Counted from the first letter of the stretch, positions 1 to 7,576 are shown. The stretch: 9,851 nt of DNA from Dehalococcoidia bacterium UBA1141 (GCA_002311385.1 DCAE01000040.1:54198-64048); one strand, 5' to 3'. Notes: generated by a model from the sequence alone, not told the origin. Made by a program: numbers and translations.

Positions 1-32
1 AAACATCCCGTCAGCCAAACGTCGGCCAGGAC

Positions 33-812
33 CTATTCGTCGTCTTCGTCATCTTCGTCGGGTTCCGGTTCCGAACTACCGGAGGGGAAGGCCGAGCGAG
101 GTAGGAGGGCCATGTTCCGGTCCCTCTTGTTGGGACGGTGACTGGGCATATCCAGCATAGCCTTCTTCAACTCGGCCAGCTTCTCACTGTTTACGCTTGC
201 TATGTCTACGGCCAACCCATCTACGCCTGCGTCGCGCAGCGCCTCCAGTTCCTTTCCGCCGGGGAGTTGGGATGTTTCAACGATGATGTATTTATTTATG
301 CGGCGAGCGACTCCAGCCACTGTCATCAGGTCTTCCAATGACCACTGGGACGATGTTGGGCCGTTGATTAGCAATACATCCACCGGCAATGCGTCAACGA
401 CACGCAATTGCTCCGGATCCATGGCTGGATCAATGCGCAGAATGCGGGCTATGTCCTCAGAGCCCACCGCCGCAACACTCGTTCCTTGCAAGGAGAATGC
501 CAGCAAATCGCAACCCTCTTTCTCAAAAGCGGCGGCGTTATCCTCGCTCAAGCCGGTCACGGCGCTTCCCCAAGGGATGCCATCGCCCAAGGCCTTGCAA
601 GCCGCTTTAAGTTTCGCCGGATCATCAACACCGGTGACCAAAGCTCCATCCGGAATCAGGTCAGCAACCTGTTTCACCGCCTTGGCGTCGGTACCGGAAA
701 CGATTGCTAGCAGAGCCATGCCGGGCGCTTTTTGCACTCGCTGCACACCAAATCCTATCCCGGATGGGGCCCCTTCTTTAATCTGGTCCAATCGGTCGAT
801 AAACTTACTCAT
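33..812 (-). CDS. Uncharacterised TIM-barrel-like protein with acidic C-terminal tail
   Basis: The 259-residue product has no signal peptide or membrane segment, so it should be cytoplasmic. Hydrophobic strands alternate with helices in a beta/alpha pattern (near residues 32-39 ALLAIVS, 101-107 CDLLAFS, 143-149 VDVLLIN, 175-180 YIIVET, and 194-204 with AGVDGLAVDI). The last of these resembles the final strand-helix units of TIM barrels. I see no catalytic signature that names an enzyme. From about residue 222 the sequence becomes polar and basic (HRPNKRDR), then ends in about 11 mostly acidic residues (EPEPDEDDEDDE). I chose ATG at 812 over the in-frame TTG at 815, because GGAAGGA at 818-824 on the minus strand lies only two bases from the TTG and about five from the ATG. 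It stands alone and divergent from the genes to its right. Function is unknown; that the gene is real is well supported by length and ribosome site. Confidence 0.8.
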   Translation of the reverse strand: MSKFIDRLDQIKEGAPSGIGFGVQRVQKAPGMALLAIVSGTDAKAVKQVADLIPDGALVTGVDDPAKLKAACKALGDGIPWGSAVTGLSEDNAAAFEKEGCDLLAFSLQGTSVAAVGSEDIARILRIDPAMDPEQLRVVDALPVDVLLINGPTSSQWSLEDLMTVAGVARRINKYIIVETSQLPGGKELEALRDAGVDGLAVDIASVNSEKLAELKKAMLDMPSHRPNKRDRNMALLPRSAFPSGSSEPEPDEDDEDDE

Positions 813-945
813 CAAGTCCTTCCAAACTAATGTTATTGATGTCTGCTTTTTGTATGATCCGCCAGTTCTACTGACGGCTTGGTCGGCTCTGGGCTCAAAG
901 CGCAGTCTGCCTTTGGCTTGCGCTATTCACTCTGATAGATGTGAC

Positions 946-974
946 GCTGATTATAATCCCGCGGCTGATTATAA
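946..974 (-). promoter_or_regulatory. Duplicated TATAAT-containing element
   Basis: The 11-mer GCTGATTATAA occurs twice, 18 bases apart. On the minus strand each copy gives a perfect TATAAT -10 box (955-950 and 973-968). The first copy sits in the palindrome GATTATAATC (949-958), so it also reads TATAAT on the plus strand. The -35 regions are poor (TGGTTT for one, CCCACA for the other). It could drive the minus-strand gene starting at 812 with a leader of about 130 bases. This is a weak call. Confidence 0.25.
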
Positions 975-1343
975 ACCATGAAATGAGCTTTGTGGGGTTA
1001 GATTGTGGGTTCAGATTGCGACCTAGATGACCGCAATTTGGAGTCTAATTCCTCTGCTTGCCTGGTTCCACCGATGTGAGCAATCCTACGCCCAAAAAAA
1101 TTATTGTTGGCGAAACCATCCATTCGAGGTCTTAAATACATTATTATTGACGCAATCCATAAAAGGTTATAGGTTAACTCTACTCGATAGCCGTAGCACA
1201 ATAGCAAAACTAAAGCATTACTCGATACGCCTAGGATTGTCGACCGGGCACACCGCATAGCCGGTGGGGGCTAAAGCTTTGACTATTGCAGCGCGTCTGC
1301 GGCGCAGGGCTAAGTTCCTGGCGTGAGCTGGGAATATGCTCAT

Positions 1344-1349
1344 TATAAA
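1344..1349 (+). promoter_or_regulatory. Possible -10 box of the OLD-family relic
   Basis: TATAAA ends eight bases before the ATG at 1358, so a transcript from it would be nearly leaderless. There is no Shine-Dalgarno sequence before this ATG and no good -35 hexamer at 17 bases. Tentative. Confidence 0.25.
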
Positions 1350-1357
1350 ATGCCGCT

Positions 1358-3348
1358 ATGATTCTTAAAACCGCCCAAATGAGGAACTTTAAGAGCATTA
1401 ACGACTCGACCGAGTTCACCGTTGATGAGAGAGTCACTTGACTTGTCGGTAAAAACGAATCGGGGAAAACCGCGATTCTGCGATCCATCGGCAAGCTGAA
1501 CTCCACCGAAGCGGACGCGGCGGAATTTGATATTTTTGAGTACCCTCGCCGGTACATGATGGAGTATCAGCAGAGGGCGGAAGCAGAACCGGCCGAGGCC
1601 CTCACCACCACGTGGGCTCTTGGCCCCCTAGACATTGAAGACTTGGAGTCCGTGATTGGACCTGCCGCCCGGCAGATTCAATCGATCAAGATACAGAAAG
1701 GGTACGACAACCAGGTGGTGTTCACCTTCGATGTGGACGAGACAGCGGTGGCGCAGCATGTCATCGATTCCTTCACCCTGGACCGGGATGACTTGCGGTC
1801 TGTTGAGGGAGTCACCAGCCTGGCGGATTTGCACCGGCGCTTGAGTGACATGGAGCCACGCTCTGACGGTCTTCACCGGATTCTTGATGCGGTGATCTCT
1901 AATTTCCAAGACTTCAGCGCCCACCAAACAGTAGCCCACAGGCTCATAACACGGTTGCCCAAGTTCGCAGATTTTTCAGAATATATGCGAATGCCCGGCC
2001 AGATCGCGGTCAATGACCTGCGGGCAAGGGCGAGGACAAACAGACTGGATGAAGGGGACAAAGTGTTCCTGGCGCTGCTGGAAACAGTGGGCCGTAGCGT
2101 AGACGACTTGGAGCGAATCGACCAGCACGAGATGCTCACCGCAGAACTGGAGGCGGCTTCCAACCGCATCACCCAGGAAGTGTTTCAGTACTGGTCTCAG
2201 AACCAGAGTCTAAGGGTCCAATTCCAACTCCAGCGGGCCTTGCCAGGGGATCCTGCTCCATTCAACGAAGGTTGGATTATTCGGACTCGCATCCAGAATA
2301 CTCGCCATGGAGACTCGATTAACTTCGACGAACGTAGCACCGGCTTTGTTTGGTTCTTTTCCTTCGTCATTTGGTTCAACCAGATTCGCAACAATCTGGG
2401 CGATAACCTATTTCTGTTGCTGGACGACCCGGGACTAAGCCTCCATGCCAACGGCCAGACAGACCTGCTGCGCTACATGGAAGACAAGCTTGCGCCCAAC
2501 TACCAAGTGATGTATACCACCCACTCGCCTTTCATGATTGACGCTTCCAAACCTCACCGGGTTCGGACAGTGGAGAACGTTTTCACCCAGCCTCGCGAAG
2601 GAGAGATGCCCGGTGCTGGCCCCGACCAAGGGACCACACCGTGGGCAACCGGGAGCTTAGCACCAATCCGGAGACACTTCAGCCGCTCAAAGCGGCATTG
2701 GCCTATGAGGTTTCCCGTTCCTTGCTAACCGCAGAACACACGCTTTTGGTGGAAGGCCCGGCAGAGGTTCTTTATTTCCATTGGTTCAATCGCAGGTTGG
2801 GTTCCTTGGGTCGTACCACCCTGGACAATCAATGGGTTGTTACCCCAGGCGGCGGCATTGATAAGGTTGGGGCCTTTCTAACCCTCTACGCCGGTAAAGA
2901 ACTGGGGTTGGCTGTGGTTACAAATGCCGCCTCTATCAAGAATTCGGCTGCTGAAAATCCAGCTTCAGACCTGCGAGACTCCGAGTTGTTGCAACACGGA
3001 CACGTCCTGACCTACGACAAGTATGCCGGATCTCCGGGGAATGGGGAGGCTGGGATTGAGGATGTGATTGGGCGGAAGAACTACTTGGACCTTACCCGGA
3101 TGGCCTTCAACCTGGAGCCGGACCTGATGCGCCCGATGGAACGGACAAGTACCTCATCAGCCTCCAATGTGACAGCGGAAGTCAAGGAATTCATGAGATC
3201 CCTGTCTGGAGGACCGGGCCGTTTTGACCGTTATCGCCCTGCCGAGTTTCGGATTCAACAAGGCGCTGATTTCAGCCTACCCGAACTGGACCAGGCTATG
3301 GACAGGTTCGAGTCCTTGTTCCAAGACCTAAATGCCATGCTCCATTGA
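1358..3348 (+). pseudogene. OLD-family ATP-dependent nuclease, decayed (AAA ATPase + TOPRIM)
   Basis: Joining two reading frames gives about 663 codons, a normal length for OLD (overcoming lysogenization defect) proteins, which couple an SMC/ABC-like ATPase to a TOPRIM nuclease in phage defence or DNA processing. Reconstructed positions: N-terminal FKSI at 11-14, Walker A GKNESGKT at 31-38, signature-like DERSTGFVWFFSF at 324-336, Walker B LFLLLDDPG at 351-359, H-loop TTHSP at 387-391. TOPRIM follows with LLVEGPAE at 463-470 and GIEDV at 566-570. Three lesions are visible: an in-frame TGA (1439-1441, codon 28) where relatives usually carry a residue such as Cys; a one-base loss near 2639-2641 that moves the TOPRIM half into another frame; and Asn (2923-2925) where the first Asp of the TOPRIM D-x-D is expected. 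The downstream frame alone (2641-3348) could be read from GTG but would lack the ATPase. Assembly error could explain one lesion, hardly all three. Confidence 0.85.
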
Positions 3349-3404
3349 GGCGGCAGCCAGGTTGGAGCAGTCCGCTCCAAGGGGAGAGGAAAGCTTAGCC
3401 GCCT
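3348..3404 (+). other. Nested inverted repeats just after the OLD relic
   Basis: An outer 7-bp stem pairs AGGCGGC (3348-3354) with GCCGCCT (3398-3404). It encloses a perfect hairpin, TTGGAGC (3362-3368), a five-base loop and GCTCCAA (3374-3380). There is no run of T after it, so it is not a classical intrinsic terminator, though it could end or stabilise the OLD transcript. GGTTGGAGC (3360-3368) can alternatively pair with GCTCCAACC at 3446-3454 over nine bases. Confidence 0.4.
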
Positions 3405-3651
3405 GTGGGGCTGGATAACGGGCCGAAGTTAGGGCCATAAACCAAGCTCCAACCAATGCGAATCTCGGGCCTGTTTTCAGTCCACCGCCGTGCATCGATA
3501 TGTTCTTCCACATGGTTGCGGTCACTAGAAACCCTGCCACACCACCCCTCCATCTGTTGGTCTTACCCCCTGTCTGATTACGCTTTAGAGCCCTTATAAT
3601 TCGCGTTAAGAGGACTCTTTAGGCACACTATATAATCATTCATTAGCATCT

Positions 3652-3667
3652 TATAATATCTATTATA
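3652..3667. repeat. AT-rich palindrome, possible operator
   Basis: TATAATA and TATTATA are perfect 7-bp inverted arms with a two-base spacer (TC). It lies 35 bases upstream of the -35 box of the operon promoter, a position that suits an activator or nucleoid-protein site. It could also be chance in AT-rich DNA. Confidence 0.35.
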
Positions 3668-3702
3668 TACGAATGGTTTTAGCAAATGACGTCAAAAAAT
3701 GA

Positions 3703-3731
3703 TTGACATGGAGAACCCCTTGCCATAATAT
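3703..3731 (+). promoter_or_regulatory. Sigma70-type promoter of the DUF1800-DUF1501-NHL operon
   Basis: A perfect -35 hexamer TTGACA (3703-3708) is followed by exactly 17 bases and TAATAT (3726-3731, four of six matches). CATAAT (3724-3729, five of six) at 15-base spacing is an alternative -10. Transcription would begin near 3738, giving a leader of about 137 bases before the DUF1800 start codon. Confidence 0.65.
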
Positions 3732-3791
3732 TTAGCACGACATTGCATTTCATTAGTCAATAATTGTTTGTCCATCCGTTCTTATCCCAAA

Positions 3792-3846
3792 CTTCGCATT
3801 TAGCCGGGATTAGAGCTTCGGATTTAGCCGGGATTTAGAACTTCGG
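3792..3846 (+). repeat. 24/25-bp tandem repeat in the operon leader
   Basis: Copy 1 is 3792-3815 and copy 2 is 3816-3840, followed by a partial third copy CTTCGG (3841-3846). The shared core ATTTAGCCGGGAT is identical at 3798-3810 and 3822-3834. The second copy has one inserted T and two substitutions. It sits between the predicted transcription start and the ribosome-binding site, so it could act as a protein-binding site on DNA or as an RNA element. TAGCC (3826-3830) can pair with GGCTA (3846-3850) across the second copy, a weak stem. Confidence 0.6.
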
Positions 3847-3861
3847 GCTAACATAATAATC

Positions 3862-3868
3862 AAGGAGG
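3862..3868 (+). promoter_or_regulatory. Strong Shine-Dalgarno site of the DUF1800 gene
   Basis: AAGGAGG lies six bases before ATG at 3875. This near-perfect anti-16S match fixes the start and predicts efficient translation of the first operon gene. Confidence 0.85.
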
Positions 3869-3874
3869 GACTGG

Positions 3875-5284
3875 ATGTCTCATAAAGACGACCTGGCCCA
3901 GATGGCCCATTTAATGCGGCGTGCCGGTTTCGGCGCTACCCGAGGTGAATTGGAAAGGCGCGTGGCTGTCGGCTACGAGGCCACCGTGGAAGAGTTGCTG
4001 AACCCTCCCAAAGAAGACTCAGGGGGCCCAGCAGGAACATTCGCAATGTTGACCCGGTACCACCCCAACACCTTGCTCCCCGGCGGCGTTCCCACCCTGG
4101 GGCAGTCCAGTTGGATGTACCACATGATAAACAGCCCGAACCCCTTGGTGGAGAAGGTGGCGCTTTTCTGGCATCACGTTTTCGCCACTGGCAACTCGAA
4201 AGTGGACAATTGCGACCAGTTGCTGGAGCAGGTGGAGATGTTCCGCGAGTTCGGAATGGGCAACTATCGGACCATGTTGGTGGAGCTGTCCAAGAACCCG
4301 GCCATGATTTACTGGTTGGATAACAACGAGAACCACCGGGACGCAGTCAATGAGAACTGGGGCCGGGAACTGCTGGAACTATTTTCCATGGGCGTCAGCA
4401 ACTATACCGAAGTTGACGTGAGAGAGGCGTCCCGGGCATTCACCGGATGGACCATCGCCCCCAAGGTTCCTCGCTTGCCCTACGGCAGGTTCCCTTGGCG
4501 GTTTGACTATCGAGAGGAAGACCACGACGACACAGAGAAGACCTTCTTGGGGCACTCCGGCAATTTCAACGGTGAAGATATCATCGACATTATCGTAAAA
4601 GAGCCAGCTACCATACGTTTTATCTGCCGTCATCTGTATAACTTCTTCGTCGCCGACGAAGTGCAGGTGCCCGCTTGGACCATTGAGCCAGCCAGGGACG
4701 AAGAAGCCCTGGACGTCATGGTTAACACACTGGAAGAGTCCAATTATGACATCAAGACCCTGCTGAGGGTCGTGTTTAACTCCGATTTCTTCAAAAATGC
4801 CACATACGCCAAGATAAAGAGCCCTGCGGAGGTGGTGGCTGGCACCCTTCGTTTGGTGGAGGACTGGAACACCCCGAGACCCGGCATCAAAGACATTGGC
4901 CTACAGCCCGGTTATATGGGCCAGTCGATTTTGGACCCGCCCAGTGTTGAAGGCTGGTACACCGGAGCCGAATGGATCAACAGCGGTTCACTGCTGGCCC
5001 GGATTAACTTCGTAGCCGACCGAGTCGCCGATACCTCCCTATCTGGAGTTAAGAAAATCATCGCTGATATGAAGGCCGATGGAGTGAGCACCCCCGATGA
5101 GTTGGTGCAAGCTTCCTTGGAGCACATGGGCTTTTTGGAGCTTAGCCCAGAGACCAAGAAGCAACTTTTGGAGCATGCCAAGGGCGGCGGCAACCTAGAC
5201 TGGAATGACGAGGCGGCCTCCGGTACCCGGATTGGAGAAGTGCTGGCTTTGGTCGGCGCCACCACCGAATATCAGTTCGGCTAG
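3875..5284 (+). CDS. DUF1800 family protein
   Basis: The 469-residue product has the hallmarks of DUF1800 (PF08811): HLMRRAGFG (12-20), the helix LVEKVALFWHHVFATG (91-106), the central block with NENWGRELLELFSMG (159-173) and AFTGWTI (188-194), FFKNATYAKIKSPAEVV (305-321), and the C-terminal PPSVEGWYTGAEWINSGSLL (355-374). The biochemical role of the family is unknown. Members are usually encoded next to DUF1501 proteins, as here, where the next gene begins 60 bases on. Most family members I know carry export signals; this one begins MSHKDDLAQ with neither a hydrophobic segment nor a twin-arginine motif, so a cytoplasmic location is predicted. Residues 209-222 form a notably acidic segment (DYREEDHDDTEK). 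The start is fixed by the AAGGAGG site. Family assignment is secure, function is not. Confidence 0.93.
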   Translation: MSHKDDLAQMAHLMRRAGFGATRGELERRVAVGYEATVEELLNPPKEDSGGPAGTFAMLTRYHPNTLLPGGVPTLGQSSWMYHMINSPNPLVEKVALFWHHVFATGNSKVDNCDQLLEQVEMFREFGMGNYRTMLVELSKNPAMIYWLDNNENHRDAVNENWGRELLELFSMGVSNYTEVDVREASRAFTGWTIAPKVPRLPYGRFPWRFDYREEDHDDTEKTFLGHSGNFNGEDIIDIIVKEPATIRFICRHLYNFFVADEVQVPAWTIEPARDEEALDVMVNTLEESNYDIKTLLRVVFNSDFFKNATYAKIKSPAEVVAGTLRLVEDWNTPRPGIKDIGLQPGYMGQSILDPPSVEGWYTGAEWINSGSLLARINFVADRVADTSLSGVKKIIADMKADGVSTPDELVQASLEHMGFLELSPETKKQLLEHAKGGGNLDWNDEAASGTRIGEVLALVGATTEYQFG

Positions 5285-5344
5285 CCAGCCTGTCAGTTCC
5301 CAGTCCGATGGGCAAAGCCCACAGCCCTTAAGGAGAAAAAGAGC

Positions 5345-6472
5345 ATGACATCTACGCAGAAAGACCCGGTCATCGTTGTACTGCAACTCACCGGGGGCAA
5401 TGACTACTTCAACACGGTGATTCCCCACAACGACCCTTTGTACATGGACAACCGGCCGTACATCAAATATCCCTTGGAAGATTTAATCAAGGTCGATGAC
5501 GAGTTGAGCTTCATGCCCAGCATGGGGCCAATCAAAGGCCTCTATGACCAAGGCAAAGTCGCTGTGATTCACGGCATAGGATATCCCGATTCGCCCCGTT
5601 CCCACTTCCGTTCCATGGACATCTGGCACACCTGCGAGCCCGACAAGGTTGGAATTGAAGGTTGGGCCGGAAGGATAACCCAGCAACTGGACCCGAACAA
5701 AGAGAACGTGTTGACGGCCATCAACTTCGGTCATGGCCTGCCGAGAGCCTTGGTGGTTCCCGGAGTGCCCGTCGCAGCCATAGCCGACCTGTCTACCTAC
5801 GGCGTGCTCACTGGGATTACCGATCAGGACCAGAGGTCCAAGGCCCTCGATTTGTTCGCTCGCATGTACTCGCCAGCCATCGGCGCTGGGGCGGTGACCG
5901 ACTATCTGCGCGGCACCGGCATGGATGCTCTTAAAGGGGCGGACATCGTTAAGGCAGCGCCGGAGATGTACTCATCCAACGTAGAGTATCCTGCGTCGGC
6001 GATTGCTTCCCACTTGAAAGACATAGCGCAAGTGTATCTGGCGGACTTGGGTACCCGCATCTTCTACACCCAGCATGCCACCTTCGATACTCACGCTGGC
6101 GAGATGATGAATCACCCCATTCTCTGGAGAGAGGTGTCCGAAGGAATCACAGCATTCTTTGACGACCTGCACGAGCACGGCAGAGGAGAAAATGTATTAA
6201 TGTACTTGTTCTCCGAGTTTGGCCGACGAGTGCACGACAACGGCTCAGGTACCGACCACGGGGCTGCCGGAGCGTCATTCGTGATTGGCGATATGGTCAA
6301 AGGCGGGATGTACGGTGAGTACCCTTCCCGCAAGGCCGAGGACCTGGAACAAGGCGACCTGGTTCCCAACTACGACTTCCGCGGCGCCTACTCAAGCATC
6401 GTGGAGGACTGGATGGGCCTCGACGCCAAACCCATCGTAAACGGCAATTTCGAGAAGCTTGCCTTCCTATAA
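5345..6472 (+). CDS. DUF1501 family protein (alkaline phosphatase/sulfatase-like fold)
   Basis: The 375-residue product matches DUF1501 (PF07394), a family related to the alkaline phosphatase/sulfatase superfamily. It opens with VVLQLTGGNDYFNTVIPH (11-28), then has GYPDSPRSHFRSMDIWHT (79-96), TFDTHAGE (246-253), FSEFGRRVHDNGSGTDHGAA (289-308) and GGMYGEYPS (320-328). Asp/His pairs in FDTH and TDHG are candidate metal ligands by family analogy; substrate is unknown. The usual twin-arginine leader of DUF1501 proteins is absent: the conserved first strand starts about ten residues from the N-terminus, so the protein should stay in the cytoplasm. AAGGAG (5330-5335) lies nine bases before the ATG. 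A small hairpin, TGGGC-AAA-GCCCA (5309-5321), sits in the 60-base gap after the DUF1800 gene and could tune relative expression. It probably works with the DUF1800 partner. Confidence 0.93.
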   Translation: MTSTQKDPVIVVLQLTGGNDYFNTVIPHNDPLYMDNRPYIKYPLEDLIKVDDELSFMPSMGPIKGLYDQGKVAVIHGIGYPDSPRSHFRSMDIWHTCEPDKVGIEGWAGRITQQLDPNKENVLTAINFGHGLPRALVVPGVPVAAIADLSTYGVLTGITDQDQRSKALDLFARMYSPAIGAGAVTDYLRGTGMDALKGADIVKAAPEMYSSNVEYPASAIASHLKDIAQVYLADLGTRIFYTQHATFDTHAGEMMNHPILWREVSEGITAFFDDLHEHGRGENVLMYLFSEFGRRVHDNGSGTDHGAAGASFVIGDMVKGGMYGEYPSRKAEDLEQGDLVPNYDFRGAYSSIVEDWMGLDAKPIVNGNFEKLAFL

Positions 6473-6473
6473 G

Positions 6474-6505
6474 TCTAAGCTCGCTGGTAACTCTAAACTC
6501 GCTGG
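6474..6505 (+). repeat. 14-bp direct repeat in the DUF1501-NHL gap
   Basis: TCTAAGCTCGCTGG (6474-6487) and TCTAAACTCGCTGG (6492-6505) differ at one base and are 18 bases apart, starting right after the DUF1501 stop. Purpose unknown; it resembles neither a promoter nor a terminator. Confidence 0.5.
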
Positions 6506-6562
6506 CACGCAACACACCCGATATTAACGTTCCTGGATTCGACTGAAACGGAGGCCGGATAA

Positions 6563-7576
6563 ATGGCGATTGAAACAGTGGTGGGTAACCGCGCTTGGAT
6601 ATATAGCCATAACATTGGGAGAAACGCCGCTGCGGGAATGGGATTCTCGATGCCGATAGGCGTGGCCCCCGCCAAAGACGGCGTGTTGTTCGTTGCCAGC
6701 CGTGGCAGCGATACCAATCCTAACCAACGAATCAGCAAGGTCACCCTGGACCAAGATTTCATCCATGAGTTCGGGCGTGTGGGCGAGGAGCAGGGCTCCC
6801 ACGTTTTCCTCACCGGCGTGGCCTTGGACCGGGACGAGAATGTATATACCACCGACGAGTGGTTAAACCGGGTCAGCGTCTTCGACAACGACGGCAATTT
6901 TCTGCGCAGTTGGGGAGAGGCCGGGGAGGGCGAGGGGCAGTTAAACGGTCCATCTGGTTTAGCCTTCGACCAAGACGAAAACCTGGTCATCGTTAATAGC
7001 CTAAACAGCCGGGTCCAGACCTTTAGCAAGGACGGAAAGTACCTTTCGGGATTCGGCGCAAAGGGCAATGGTGACGACGAGTTGGACATGCCTTGGGGCA
7101 TCGCCATCGACAATAATGGGGATATCTATGTGGCCGACTGGAACAACCATAGGATTCAGAAGTTCAATTCCGGTGGCGCGCACTTGGGTTCGATCGGCCA
7201 CGGTGGCTCTGGTCCCGGCAATCTCAGGCATCCCAGCGGGGTGGCCGTGGACGGGGACGGGGACATTTACGCCGTGGACTGGATGAATCAGAGGATTGCG
7301 ATTTTCAACTCCGATGCCATGCCTCTGGTATTTCTGATGGGAGACGCCGTGGAAGTGTCCAAATGGGGGCAGATGTCCATCGACGCCAACCCCGACATGC
7401 AACGCCGCCGCCGTCAGGTCAACAACCTGGAAGATCAGCAGCGGCGCTTCCGTATGCCCGTGGGTTGTGCCTTCGACCGGGAGAACAACCGGTTGATAGT
7501 CTGTGACAGCCAACGGGGTAGGCTCCAGATTTACCACAAGGAAACCAACTACGCGGACCCTCAGGCAAACCTATAA
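6563..7576 (+). CDS. NHL-repeat six-bladed beta-propeller protein
   Basis: The 337-residue product consists of six NHL-type blades with the pattern P-x-G-[IVL]-A-x-D...[IV]-Y-V-x-D...N-R-[IV]-x-x-F. They begin near residues 30, 82, 129, 176, 223 and 298; blade 4 (MPWGIAID...GDIYVADWNNHRIQKF) is the most canonical. NHL propellers serve as binding platforms for protein, RNA or ligands, or as lyases; I see no lyase-specific residues. Residues 262-297 interrupt the blade rhythm with a charged, probably helical insert (QRRRRQ and EDQQRRF) between blades 5 and 6. No signal peptide or transmembrane segment is present, matching its two operon partners. GGAGG (6550-6554) lies eight bases before the ATG. 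It is the last gene of the operon, 90 bases after the DUF1501 gene and about 20 bases before a strong hairpin. It could be a scaffold or substrate-binding partner for the DUF1800/DUF1501 pair (inference). Confidence 0.9.
   Translation: MAIETVVGNRAWIYSHNIGRNAAAGMGFSMPIGVAPAKDGVLFVASRGSDTNPNQRISKVTLDQDFIHEFGRVGEEQGSHVFLTGVALDRDENVYTTDEWLNRVSVFDNDGNFLRSWGEAGEGEGQLNGPSGLAFDQDENLVIVNSLNSRVQTFSKDGKYLSGFGAKGNGDDELDMPWGIAIDNNGDIYVADWNNHRIQKFNSGGAHLGSIGHGGSGPGNLRHPSGVAVDGDGDIYAVDWMNQRIAIFNSDAMPLVFLMGDAVEVSKWGQMSIDANPDMQRRRRQVNNLEDQQRRFRMPVGCAFDRENNRLIVCDSQRGRLQIYHKETNYADPQANL

Larger units (their letters stand above)
813..1357. other. Gene-poor spacer between divergent genes
   Basis: About 545 bases, visibly richer in A and T than the genes around it. 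The two overlapping open frames inside it (998-1258 on the minus strand and 1027-1260 on the plus strand) lack a convincing ribosome site and resemble no family I know. The spacer must hold the upstream signals of both flanking genes. The clearest structure is an 11-bp direct repeat GCTGATTATAA at 946-956 and 964-974. I see no tRNA or insertion-sequence end here. Confidence 0.6.
3349..3874 (+). other. Regulatory spacer upstream of the DUF1800 operon
   Basis: This 526-base spacer has no supportable gene; the small minus-strand frame at 3328-3540 lacks family resemblance. The left part (3349-3540) holds the nested inverted repeats. The middle (3590-3670) is strongly AT-rich, with TATAAT hexamers at 3595-3600 and 3631-3636 that lack matching -35 boxes, plus a 16-bp palindrome. 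The right part holds a strong promoter (3703-3731) and a leader of about 137 bases carrying a tandem repeat. Confidence 0.7.

Noticed and set aside
202..981. Long plus-strand frame opposite the barrel-like gene
   Set aside because: It is antisense to a better-supported gene, is very rich in Ser, Thr and Pro, and lacks domain-like features; a typical shadow frame.
998..1260. Overlapping open frames on both strands (86 and 77 codons)
   Set aside because: No ribosome site, no family resemblance, and they lie in AT-rich spacer DNA.
1439..1441. Selenocysteine or reassigned TGA in the OLD gene
   Set aside because: No convincing bacterial SECIS hairpin follows the TGA, the position is not catalytic, the same gene ends in TGA, it has further lesions, and no intact gene here has an internal TGA.
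3328..3540. 70-codon minus-strand frame beyond the OLD relic
   Set aside because: No ribosome site or recognisable motif; it overlaps the relic's 3' end and the inverted repeats.
3792..3846. CRISPR array
   Set aside because: Only two directly abutting copies and a partial third, no spacers and no cas genes.
6493..7113. 206-codon minus-strand frame opposite the NHL gene
   Set aside because: Low-complexity Ser/Pro-rich translation, entirely explained as the antisense of the repetitive propeller gene.
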